Shown one piece after another: positions 23,284-33,674 of a stretch of 60,000 nt of DNA. The first letter of the stretch is position 1; every line of letters starts with the position of its first letter. The DNA is taken from positions 12,030,001 through 12,090,000 of the forward strand of contig OX485806.1 of NCBI GenBank assembly GCA_950295325.1. The letters run 5' to 3'. Origin of the DNA: Polytrichum commune (lineage: Eukaryota > Streptophyta > Polytrichopsida > Polytrichales > Polytrichaceae). The translations under genes and the position numbers were made by a program. Below the pieces are notes generated by a model, which saw only the letters and a program-made list of their open reading frames with translations, was not told where the DNA came from and searched no databases.

Positions 23284-26200
23284 TCACCGGGAAGGGCGTC
23301 CACTGGACTTACGTCTACCACTTGCATGTCCATGGATTCCATGTTGCGAACTAGATTCCCCGACGTCCACCCCAACCACCCTCCTTCCCCGCTCTGCTGT
23401 TGATCAACGTCGAAGATTATCTTTGGCAAATCCAATTTGCTCTGGTGGAATAGTAACCTTTAAGGGTTCAACATCTTGATGTTTTGGCAGAGGCCAAGCT
23501 GCCAAAATGCAATCGATTGGTTGCCAGTCAGGAATGGAGTATTTCAAATCACGTTTCCACTTGAAGTTGGGGTTTGAGTCCCAACCATTCCACTTCTTTG
23601 ATAGGTCTCTGGCAGTTGAAGTGGGAGTGAACCATTGTACAAGAATTTGACGTGGATGCTCTCCCGTGACCGCCAAGTTGGGCCCAGACAAAGCATGGCA
23701 AACCCAAATGGGTCTACCTATATCTTGTTCTTGGGGACGCAATATAAACATATGTCCCTCGTGCACATTATCCGCGATGCGGAAAGCAGCTGCGGGACGA
23801 AGGTTTGCTGGACCAACATAATGGTCATCCGGTTGGTGCTCTTCCCGAAGCTCTCCATTGTGGGTGAATGGATGTGCATCTGCTTCGACTCTGCTCCGTG
23901 GCCAGAATCCCTCGCATAATGGCAACCTGGCAGTGTATACATTTGTGAGAGGTGTTTCCAATGCCTCCTTCACCCCTATCCAATATTGCAAAATATGCAT
24001 GTGTGAACCCATATATGCTCCTGTCGTGTCATGGTCACATATTGATTGCCAATAGTCAATGAACCCTTGCAGTCCCACAAGAACATCTTCCAGTTTGGCC
24101 ATACCTCGCGGTGGTGTAGGAAAGGGGTCCCTGGATGGAAGACATGGCTCCCCTTTTATATTGGATTTCCACATCTTTATACCATCTTTGGGCAACCACT
24201 CCTCATGCGTGCTAAGCACTTTGTATTGCATAACATGCCAACCATCATCTCAGACATAAAATTTGAACTGTTGAGCCTTCACGTGCCCAATGAGTTTCTC
24301 CTTACCACTTGGGATATACTCACTAACACATGTTTTCCAATCTGGAAGTTCCTCTATCATATGTGGAATGACAGGAACATTTTCCATGTCCATGTACGAT
24401 TTCATGAGGAGGGGGATAGTGGGGTAGTCGTGTTCATGCAGGTCCATACTCCATCTTCCAAATGATGCATCGATGTCGTCGTGGGTGTGGCCAACCAATA
24501 GATAAGACACATGTACCTCCGTGAATATTCCTTTCGCCGTGAGCATGGACCAGAATGCCTTTACAAACCTACACTTGTTGTCCTTCCAGCAATTATCAAG
24601 CTGAACATGCAAAGTGGGTGGAAGAGGAATTGCCGGGACGGGCTCCGTGGGAGGGGCTTGTAATCCTTGCAAACATATATCGCTCCCATGAAGAACATCA
24701 CAATAAAGAGGTGAACGCCCAGTACCAACAAAAAGGCGGCGAGATGATGAAATTGGAGGTTCCCCCAAATCACGGAGAAGTCTAGCGAATGAACCTACAA
24801 TATGATTGCAATCTCCAGAGTACATGTCCAATGCATAGTGGGCATATCTCTCATCTCCATGTCCATGAGCCATCATGCCTGTTACAGAAAGTGGTAGCTT
24901 GGTGAACATATCGGTATCTTTGTTCTTGGAAGCAAAGCAAGGAGATGCAGTTTTGCCATGGTCCATTTTGTCGTGAATAATTGTCAACACCTTTCGGGGG
25001 TGCTCAATTGAAAGAGCCCTCATGCAACGTTAAGCATTGCGAGCAAATTTTTGCTGCGCTTGGTGTTTCTCCAATTGTTTCGAAAAACCTGTGTGGGCAG
25101 CTGAACCTTTCACATGTTGGAGAATAATGGCGGCAAGCGAATCACACTTCCCACAACGAGCAAAATTGTCACCAACATTTTTTTAATGTAGTGCTTAAAG
25201 TAATTATTCCGAATTTTGCTGAGAGTTCAAAGAGAGATTGGTTGCACACCGCATTTGTCATTCACCTGCACATATGCGAATATCAAAACATTAATTATAT
25301 GTCACACAAACATCAATCCAAATCATATATATAACAGTAATAATTACCCAATCATGTCTATTAATTATCCATGAACACGACTCACATTTTGGTGACCGAC
25401 ACATACAAAGCGGATAAGTGGATTATACCTTATGCTTACATCGTTGATTGTAACCAGAAACTTCTTCCATTTTGTTCCACGAAGCAATACCATTTCAACA
25501 ACACATGTACCATTTGGAAATGTGCGGGCCTTGTGAGGCATCATATCTGCTTTATCTTCCTATAACATCGAAAGTGTGGCAATAGCTTGTTGGGTGGATA
25601 TTCGATTCCTTTTCATGTTTAGGTTCCCATGATCGCGTGGACGCATACCGCACTTGAATTCTGACCTGTTTATATAGAACGTCGTTTTAGAAATGGCAAA
25701 TATGTGTCTCCATGCTTTTTCACACACATTGCGACCACTCAAGGTGACCACCTTCGTTGAACCTCCCACTGGTACATGCAATTGGCCGTGGACCTCGAGT
25801 TGTTTAGCATGTCTCATCCGTGTAGAACAAGTGTAAAACTCAGTTTGTAGCGCAAGTGCCTCTTCCCTGGGAAAGTATCTAGTGCACTCGCTATCACAAC
25901 ACCCACTGGCAGATAGTTGATGGATGCTATTATTATTGAGTGTCTGTGATTTTTTTGTCGGTCTACTCTGCGAGGTCGTGCGTGATGTGACATATGCCCT
26001 CTTCCCCTCCTTCCTTCGTCTTTCTAGCACCGTGGTTTGCACACACAACCTACGTGAGCTCACTAGGAGGTGGTGTGCAAGAGTATACCTCTGGTGGAAA
26101 ACACAACTAATGGGCCACGTTCGCAAGAAGAACATCAATCTCATGTCCATCATTCCCTCCAAGGGTTCCATAATAAGGACACCAACATTATATACTCCGA

Positions 26201-26538
26201 GACATTTGTCTTTCATACAATCCATTGGATCGACATTACGGCAAATTCCTTTTGCCACATTTTGTCCAGTTGCATTTACAAGCATCACTAGAATGTTTAG
26301 CCATTCCTCCCTTCTAAGCCCGCTGCAATTTACATCAATGTCCTCAATGCCAACATCGTTCTCTTCTTCCATGAACACCGCTTTAGACAATGATAAACCC
26401 TGCATCGTATAATGATGTTAATATGTTTACCCTTTAACGGAAAACCCTATTACCACAATATAAGGTTACAACACATAGCAAATTACAACAATAACTCACC
26501 TCCTCGGAGCTCAAATGCTCTATGTCCATTTGCTCCAT
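23284..26538 (-). pseudogene. Transposase-like gene of the giant element (DUF7869-like, RNase H-type core), decayed
   Basis: Exons I can join: ATG exon 26538-26500 (MEQMDIEHLSSEE, GTGAGT donor), 26399-25440 (320 codons, GTAAGC donor), then 25265 onward to 23404 or 23284. The middle carries SGCCDSECTRYF and VCEKAWRHIFAISKTTFYI, then HGNLNMKRN, DKADMMPHKARTFPNG, FARCGKCDSLA, IIHDKMDHGKTASP, LHVQLDNCWKDNKCRFVKAF and LLVGHTHDDIDASFGRWS. These resemble the widespread uncharacterised family I know as DUF7869. The Asp in DKMD, LDN and HTHDDID fit a three-carboxylate RNase H-type site (inference). The C-terminal part has IWVCHAL and a basic tail. In-frame stops: TAG 25562-25560, TGA 25229-25227, TAA 25032-25030, TGA 24252-24250, TGA 23406-23404; one frameshift at an A7 run (25184-25178). 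It is the best transposase candidate of the element. Confidence 0.72.
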
Positions 26539-26799
26539 TACCCTGATAGCAAAACACGTAACTTCATTAATTTCATTTCACTTATACTAGATAAGTAATC
26601 ATGAAGATATATCCCAACGAAATTTTGTATTCCGGAAATTGCATTCTCTACGGGACCTCTCTGTTTTCCAGACTTAAATATACCCACAAGAATGTTCCTG
26701 ATACCCAAATATTTGATGCACTAGATTCATCCTCGTTTATTCATGTCAGTATAGCAAATATATCATTCTAATCAACAGTGTAGTGAAACTTCAAAAGGG

Positions 26800-27120
26800 C
26801 GTCCCTTTCCCAAGTGGAAGGGCGAGTGGAACCAGGCCAGGTTGTTCCACTCGGGCGAGTGGAACCTACTAGCATGGTTCCATTCGCCCGAGTGGAACCA
26901 GGCTAGTAGGTGAGTAGAACAACCTGGCCTAGTTCCACTCTCCCGAGTGGAATCTACTAGCCACTACCACTCGGGGGGAACCTTCTGGCGAAACTTCCAC
27001 TCGCTCGAGTGGAACCTACTAGCCACTACCACTACTGGGGGGAACCTCCTGGCGAAACTTCCACTCACCCGAGTGGAACCTTGCCACTTTGGTTTCACTC
27101 GGGCGAGTGAATTCTCCGAC
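26800..27120. repeat. Palindrome cluster 1 (core CCACTCG..CGAGTGG)
   Basis: About six imperfect palindromes lie between the divergent transposase and plus-strand genes, for example GTTCCACTCGGGCGAGTGG at 26844 onward and a longer one at 26876-26899. They are joined by repeated CTACTAGC..AC and CTGGCGAAACTTCC spacers. The position suggests a divergent regulatory region or binding array. Confidence 0.88.
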
Positions 27121-27254
27121 CCTATCACAAGAGTACGGGGTGTCTGTACTGTCGTGCAATTGCCACGTGTGTCTAGGTGTACGGACATATGTTCACATAA
27201 CTAGCGGCATATTGAAAACCTGCACTACTTGGACTGGCACCTGATAAAACTCGC

Positions 27255-29070
27255 ATGTGTTGTATTCTGGCATTAAAATGTGCGTACTACCCGCCACATC
27301 CCTCATCCGGATATTCAGGACCGCATGCATATCCGTATGGCGGGTATGCCCCTACGTATCATGCATCATCGAGCCGTGCACGTCGAGCCCGATCGACTTC
27401 ACCCTTTAGTGGCCGCAGCTACTCCAGCGATGGTATGGGGGCCCAATGTGAGCGCAACATCGAAAATGCCGCAACGGCTGTTGTGCCGGTCATCAATATG
27501 CACCCATAGCGCACACGGGGATTGTGGCGCCGACATTCACTAGCTCGGTGCTGAGCCCACATGCGCCCATGTCAACGGCACCAACTCCGGTTATCAGTGC
27601 ACATGCCGAAGAGGATGACGTGCCTCTTTTGCAGGTGTTTCGTAATGCGGCATCGCACGAACGTCCGAGTCAAAATGTAAATTTTTATCCCAGCCCATAT
27701 CATTATTTTGCTCTTTATTGGGCCATGTGTCCCTATATGTTGCATGTTGTGTTTTATGTCAACCACTAACTAACTACCATGTGCATGCTAGCCTCCGACA
27801 TGTGGCACTAGCATGCGAACTCCAAGTCCCGGAGTGCGATTGGCATTGGAATTTCCGGGGGTGTGTGCACAAAACGAGAAATGTTGTGCATGTGGAATAG
27901 ACCATGAATCGGGATGGCGAACTGAAGTGCACCGAATGTTGAACCTGCTACTAACACGTGTCGCCGGTGTTGAAGACACCCTTCACAATGTAGTTAGCGG
28001 CATTACAAACCTTAGGGGAGAATTGCCTCACCATGGGGACCATCATGTTAGCAAGGATGCAAGAGGCCACACCAATAAGGGCACCGTTGACAACGATAAA
28101 GCACATGTGGATGTGCCCACAGACTCCCCATCCGGATGGCAACAATGTGCGACGAAGAATAACGTGGGTGACACTGTTGGGCAACCCCAGCCCCAGACCT
28201 CTTCGTGCTCTCAACCACAAGTGGGTCGGCAATCAGACGCGCCTCCGGGCACGGAGCTAGGCCATCCCATTTTAGTGGACGGAGATAATGGGTCTAGCCA
28301 AAGTGAAGACACCAAATCAACATGTGATGCTCTGTGCAACTGCACACCTAGTCCGCTCAGCACGACACCAAACTCGGTGGGCAAGCGCGTCCATAGCCAG
28401 CCGCGTGCGAGAGTCGTCCCTTGCGCAAAACAACTCCTATGTGTGGCAGCCGGTGTGGGCAAAGGAGAGGCGAGTGCGGTAGCTACACCTTCGAGAAATA
28501 CACATGCGCCTAGGTACAGGGACCCTCCGGGTTATGCCGGAGTCACGGATTTCGGTGCTCCGGACGAGCCATACTTCAAGCCCCCCGTCTTGCAGCCAAA
28601 AACAAAAGCTGTAAGTTGTTACCTATCTCTGATGACTCCCCTGCAATAATTAAGTATGCCACACATGTGCCCTCAGCATTATATGTTTTCACCAGGTTTA
28701 GCGTACTAACAACCTCCTTGGTTGTGTGCAGACTCCCCTCCGACCTGGCACGCGATGTTGGGTTTTGCACCCGGGATTCAACTTCCAAGTTGTGGGGGAG
28801 GCTAAGGTTGGTGTCAACAGCAGGTCCCGCAGCCAACATACGGATTTGGTTGATCGTTGTAAGGATGGGCAACAGTTTATTTTGTTCAAAAAATCTTTCG
28901 CCATGATACGCCCCTACTTTTCGACAAAGATCCAGGAATTGGGCGAAATACAATGTGCGACATCGTTGTGTGGTCTTCCGGCAAGGAGGAGCGTTGGGTG
29001 CGATGGTGGTGTAAGTATTTGATTGACATTGCGGCCTCAGATCACTGGGAGGATTCGACTTAAAAAAACT
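27255..29070 (+). pseudogene. Ser/Pro-rich gene of the giant element, unknown function, decayed
   Basis: I do not recognise this protein. Coding-like blocks are 27255-27680 (Pro/Tyr/Ser-rich, YPPHPSSGYSGPHAYPYGGY, one frameshift near 27510), about 27813-28609 (CCACGIDHESGWRTEVHRML, then a long Ser/Pro/Gln-rich linker, ending in a GTAAGT donor) and 28732 to about 29063. In the last block two frames look protein-like in turn: TPLRPGTRCWVLHPGFNF early, VVWSSGKEERWVRWWCKYL and SDHWEDST late, which implies a frameshift between them. The layout suggests a disordered N-terminal region before a small folded part. It may be a separate gene or the 5' part of the ParB-like gene downstream. Confidence 0.5.
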
Positions 29071-29406
29071 CAACTAATATGGAAAGGTAAAAATACATGT
29101 CAATCTGTGGCGTCCTTGTTATGTGCACATTGTGTGAATCTATTTGTATGGAGTTTGAATCTATTGTTTTTGTGTAATTTGTATGAATGCACTTGAATCT
29201 GATGTTTGTATGAATCTGAAGTTAGTTTTGTGCTCTAAAATTTGAATAGTGCTTGCATGGTTTAGGGTTTATTGCATTACAATGTTTGTTGTTTATTGCA
29301 TTGCATTGCTTATTGAATTGCAATGCAATGTTTCTTGCACAGACATTCCATATTGTACGGACTGTCCGTATTGTACGGATTGTCCCCTCCCACACCCACT
29401 CCTAGT

Positions 29407-29720
29407 TGGGTGGAAAACTTCCACTCGACCGAGTGGAAGTTTTCCTAAACCCTCACTCCCTCACTCAGTGTCCTCACACTTTTTGTGAGGTGGAAAACTT
29501 CCACTCGACCGAGTGGAAGTTTTCCTAAACCCTCACTCCCTCACCCAGTGTCCTCACACTTTGTAAGAGGTGGAAAACTTCCACTCGACCAAGTGGAAGT
29601 TTTCCTAAACCCTCACTCCCTCACCCAGTGTCCTCACACTTTGTAAGAGGTGGAAAACTTCCACTCGACCGAGTGGAAGTTTTCCAACCGTCACTCCCTC
29701 ACAAAGTGGCCTCGAACGAG
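29407..29720. repeat. Palindrome cluster 2: exact 80-bp tandem repeat, four units
   Basis: 34-bp palindromes (16-bp arms GGAAAACTTCCACTCG, 2-nt centre) start at 29412, 29492, 29572 and 29652, exactly 80 bp apart. The spacers are TAAACCCTCACTCCCTCAC and CAGTGTCCTCACACTTT. The third copy has one arm substitution. The array lies just upstream of, or in the intron before, the ParB-like coding block. Confidence 0.95.
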
Positions 29721-29812
29721 TTTCTCCCCCGTCACCAAGTCAACTCAGTCCATGGCCCTATTGTATTAATGTAATTGGTGATAATTGCTAACCTTTACAG
29801 TTTCCCTTGTAG

Positions 29813-32800
29813 GTGACATGGACAAGGATGTGTTATGGATAGACCTTGTTGGGGAAATGCAAGTAGGGCCGAAGGGCGTCTACTAGGATTTGAGGGACGC
29901 TCACTTGAGACATTGGTCACTTCAAGTACATTGAAAAGACAGTGATTCCCCGCTAAAATTATCATTTGTATACCGGGTGGAGAAGAGCTGGATTCCAAAC
30001 CCTGGAAACCCAATAACCGTAGCTGCGATTGGAGATCAAGATAAGCTACATGTGTCGGTCCTCGAAGGACTCGAAGAACGCCTACTGTCAATTGATTGCA
30101 AGAGGCACATATTCCACCGGGAGCCGTTTTTACAATCAATCTCGACACTTCCCCATGCGGACAAAGAAGAAATGGAGAGAGTGATGACTTCTGGGGTGTC
30201 GAAGAAGGCAATTAATTTCATACTGGAGGCTCTAAGTGATATCAATGAAAGAGAGGCGACCAAAAAGGAGGCTTCAAGGAAGCAAAAGAAAAATCAAGCG
30301 GAGACTCTTAAGTTGAGGACTGAAGATGAAGGGGGTAAGAAACACAAGAAACAGAAACCTGCTGAAGAGGATGTTGGAGGAACAAGTGAGGCGGCGAAGA
30401 AGTCTAAAAAGGCTATTAACCTAATGCCTATTCAATAGAACAATCCACAAGAGACCGCAGTCGCAAGGAAACCCGCGGTTGCCAAGAGGACTTTCTCATC
30501 AGAGAGGAAGACAAAGCAAAAAAAGATGAAGGCCACTGATGCAACGGATGATACTCCCTTGGTTTTCACTGCAACAAAGAAGGACAGAGTTATCGCGCAT
30601 GGAGAGGAACCAAGTCTGGAGGAAGTTGCAGCGGACCGCAAGAAGTTCGTGCAATTGTTTGGACACCTTTACCCTGTCGGTGTCGAGTAAGTCTTCCATG
30701 TTAACATCAAAAAAATGAAGAGCGTTAAATCATATCAAGTTACTCGCCCACTAGATGATGCCGGGGTAGCGCTCATGAAAAACTACCTTATTCAGACTCC
30801 ACCAGCATGGCCTCATCATAATCTATGTCTCATGCCGAAGCTCAATAAGGGTGAAACTTGGAGAGAAGGGATGACGTGGGACGACATCAAAGATGGCCAA
30901 TTCATTATTATCAACGGTCAACACAGTGTGGTTGCATCGAGGCAGATTATAGGGCACAAAAATACGAAACAATCATTGAAAGACAAATTGAAGATATGAC
31001 CTTGTACAATTGTCTGGACCGAGGATCCAAACATGACAGTTCGTCTATCTTATACCCTAAATAACTCTAATTATTTTAACAAGTTCACTCCTACATGGAC
31101 AACATAAATTATGTATTGTCGTAGGATGTGGGTGAAACTAGGGAGGCCCCAAAAATAACGTGCTAGCGCTGTGTCGGCAACGATCGAGCCTAAAATGGTG
31201 GAGGCTTGGAAAGTAAGTTCTCCAAACTTGGCATTGTATTGTTTTTTCTTTTGCAGCGTTGGGAGAGGGAATTTCCACTCGACCGAGTAGAATTTATATC
31301 CCCCTCACTCACACTCAAGAACTCTTGCAGTGCTGGAGGGATAATTTCCACTCGACCGAGTGGAAGTTCACCCTTCCTCTCACTACCCTCACCTATACTC
31401 CCTCATTTGTGTTTGAAATCACATTACACTCAAGAACTCTTGTAGTGTTGGAGGAAGAACTTCCACTCGACCGAGTGGAAGTTCACCCTTCCTCTCACTA
31501 CCCTTACCTATACTCCCTCACTTGTGTTTGAAATCACATCTAACACATCATTGTCATGTAGAATTTTACAATAAGCATGGAAGCATCATTTACAGCCATT
31601 GCTAGAGGTATCACACACGCGGATCTTAATACTGAGCTCATCCAGATCATGGCTGAAGATCAGACCTCCAAATTGTGGAAGAAAATCTTCATCGCCCACG
31701 AGAAAGGGACCCTTATGAATCCCGACAAACCAGGGTCCACCTACTTGGACAAATACCTCGAGGCTCAACAGAAACAACGAGCCCGCCATGAGAAGAAGAA
31801 ATCGGCTGGACCATTCGAGGAGAAATCGTATGTTTGCAAACCCTTGACTCGGGAAACGTTCAGGAACATGGCCGGCCTAATTCGGGCCGACTATCTCTTG
31901 TGTGGGAAACGAATAGTGGATGTGAAGCCTGGCGAGGAAGTTCCTAGAGTGACTTTCAGATCCACAAAGAATCCGAAAGTCTCGATCTTGAAGTCTTGGT
32001 GTAACTTTAGGAAATGGAAGAACATTCTGCTGCAAGAGTTGTCTGCACGCGATCCGAACCATCTTGGCATCTGGGGCAAAGACTCGGAAGGTTTTGAGGA
32101 CCTTAACCGTTCTGTCTAGTTAAAATTCAAGAGGGACCATGGTATCACAAAGGCCAAGTGGGTGAAGTTTTACCAGGTTGCAGGTGATACTTGGCTAAAC
32201 AAGAAGCGGGCGGCCAACAACAAGTTTCTGGAGGCATCCCCAGCATGTGACCATTTGTTGCAAGAGTGGCTTCAGACAGACCTACACGAGAGTCATGCCC
32301 AGGTGATAACACGTTTTATGGACTATAATTCTGTGAAGAAATAATTGGTGATCCCTAACCAAGACAGGGTTGACCGCGAATGGCTCTCGAAGTTCACGGT
32401 ATCTGCGGGGTTTATCGACTTTAGATTTATCCTAAGGAGTGTTGATCAGCCAGTGTCGTCTTCGGTCGTGGAGTCCTTGGTCAAGCATATTGCTGATCCA
32501 CTGTGGTCACCGGGTCTGAAGACAATTCCCGCCTGGATGATTGTTTCAGACTTGTGCAACCACCCCGCAGCTGTGGAGTTCATCTCAACACTAATTCGCA
32601 AGCATCCGGAGGCGTTTCTGAACGTCCAGTCGGTTTATTTGCCTTGTCCAGCCGAAGATCTTCTTTATCACAAGGAAGTAGATAGCAGGAGGAGTTCCCC
32701 CCTTCTTTACGTGGACTTCCTTACATGTTCATGCATCTTTCCACGCCACAAAGTGTTCCCTTGTCCGATGTTGGCGCCTTCATCTCGCCGTTATGCCGTG

Positions 32801-33674
32801 TACCCGAAGCAGTGGTCTGAATTGTCTTACGAAGTGAACCGAGGTGAATTGCGAATGGAAACTTACCTATCGTTTCTCAACCACCTTGGAAGCTCGGGTG
32901 GAGTCGTAATAAATATCTTCGGCGGGTTGAAACCTATTGCTGCGTCATTTATGAGCGACTTCAATGTTTTTTCGTACATGGACTCCAACTTCATGCACAC
33001 GTTGCCCGAGAAAATAGAACACATTCGACCACTTCGAGCAGTGGACTTTGAGGAAGATGACGATGAAGCTGAAGAGGAGGAAGATCAGCAATTTCATCCT
33101 CAACAACATGCATCCCCCCTATTGTTGTTGGTAAGTCCCCCCTTCGTTTTGTTTTGTTTTCTATCCTCTCGCTTTTGACTTCCACAATATCAAAATTTTA
33201 ATGCCATATTCATCCTTATACTATATCACTGAATTGTCTATGTTTCATAACAGGAGGATATCCCCCGAGATGGTTCACCCGTTGCGGACCTCGATAACAT
33301 GGACATTGATAGACACGACTCAGATTATGGAGCCTGAAGACGATGACGACGATCGTGAGGCGCCCAGCGAGCAGGATACTGACGAGGCCACCAGTAGAGG
33401 GGAAAACGACCATATGGAAGCGCATTCGGAAGAATGCGACTCCATTCATACACAATCGTCACCACGTGATTTTGGCCCTTCCCCTATGCACGCCAAGGTT
33501 ATGGACTTTGCCGCTTCAAGTCAAGCCACCGGTCCGGATCATGTGACCTCGCTAGCCGATGATCTAGCGGATGATCCATATCACGAGGTTGATCCCGATG
33601 GTGCTCACGATGACGAGGACAATTGTCGAGGTCACCTTCAACCCTCAGCCTTAGATGGTGTAACCCGCTGCTGA
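29813..33674 (+). pseudogene. ParB-like-domain protein gene of the giant element, decayed by stop codons
   Basis: One frame runs from an acceptor at 29813 to a donor at 31212 (AAA/GTAAGT), then 31562-33130, then 33254-33671. The phases of the first two exons agree. Exon 1 has a Lys-rich linker (KKEASRKQKKNQAETLK), then a ParB/sulfiredoxin-like block: VKSYQVTRPLDDAGVALMKN, DDIKDGQFIIINGQHSVVAS, then CTIVWTEDPNM, YFNKFTPTWTT and RRMWVKLGRPQK. Exon 2 holds a large unrecognised domain with WCNFRKWKNILLQE, AWMIVSDLCNHPAA, RRYAVYPKQWSEL and GGVVINIFGGLKPIAAS. The last could be a worn DxFxGxG motif of a DNA methyltransferase (weak). Exon 3 is an acidic tail (PEDDDDDREAPSEQD) reached only by a frameshift. 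Stops in exons 1-2: 29884, 29932, 30436, 30688, 30997, 31105, 31156, 32117, 32342. I found no frameshift in those 3 kb. Confidence 0.62.
31271..31482. repeat. Palindrome cluster 3, inside the intron of the ParB-like gene
   Basis: Three copies of TTCCACTCGACCGAGTGGAA (first with one change) start near 31273, 31348 and 31460. They are separated by CACTCAAGAACTCTTG(T/C)AGTG and TCACCCTTCCTCTCACTACC repeats, all within intron 31213-31561. Confidence 0.93.

Noticed and set aside
23284-33130. Stop codons as sites of U-to-C RNA editing or programmed readthrough
   Set aside because: Such editing is known from plant organelles, not nuclear genes, and the number of stops plus a homopolymer frameshift fits decay better.
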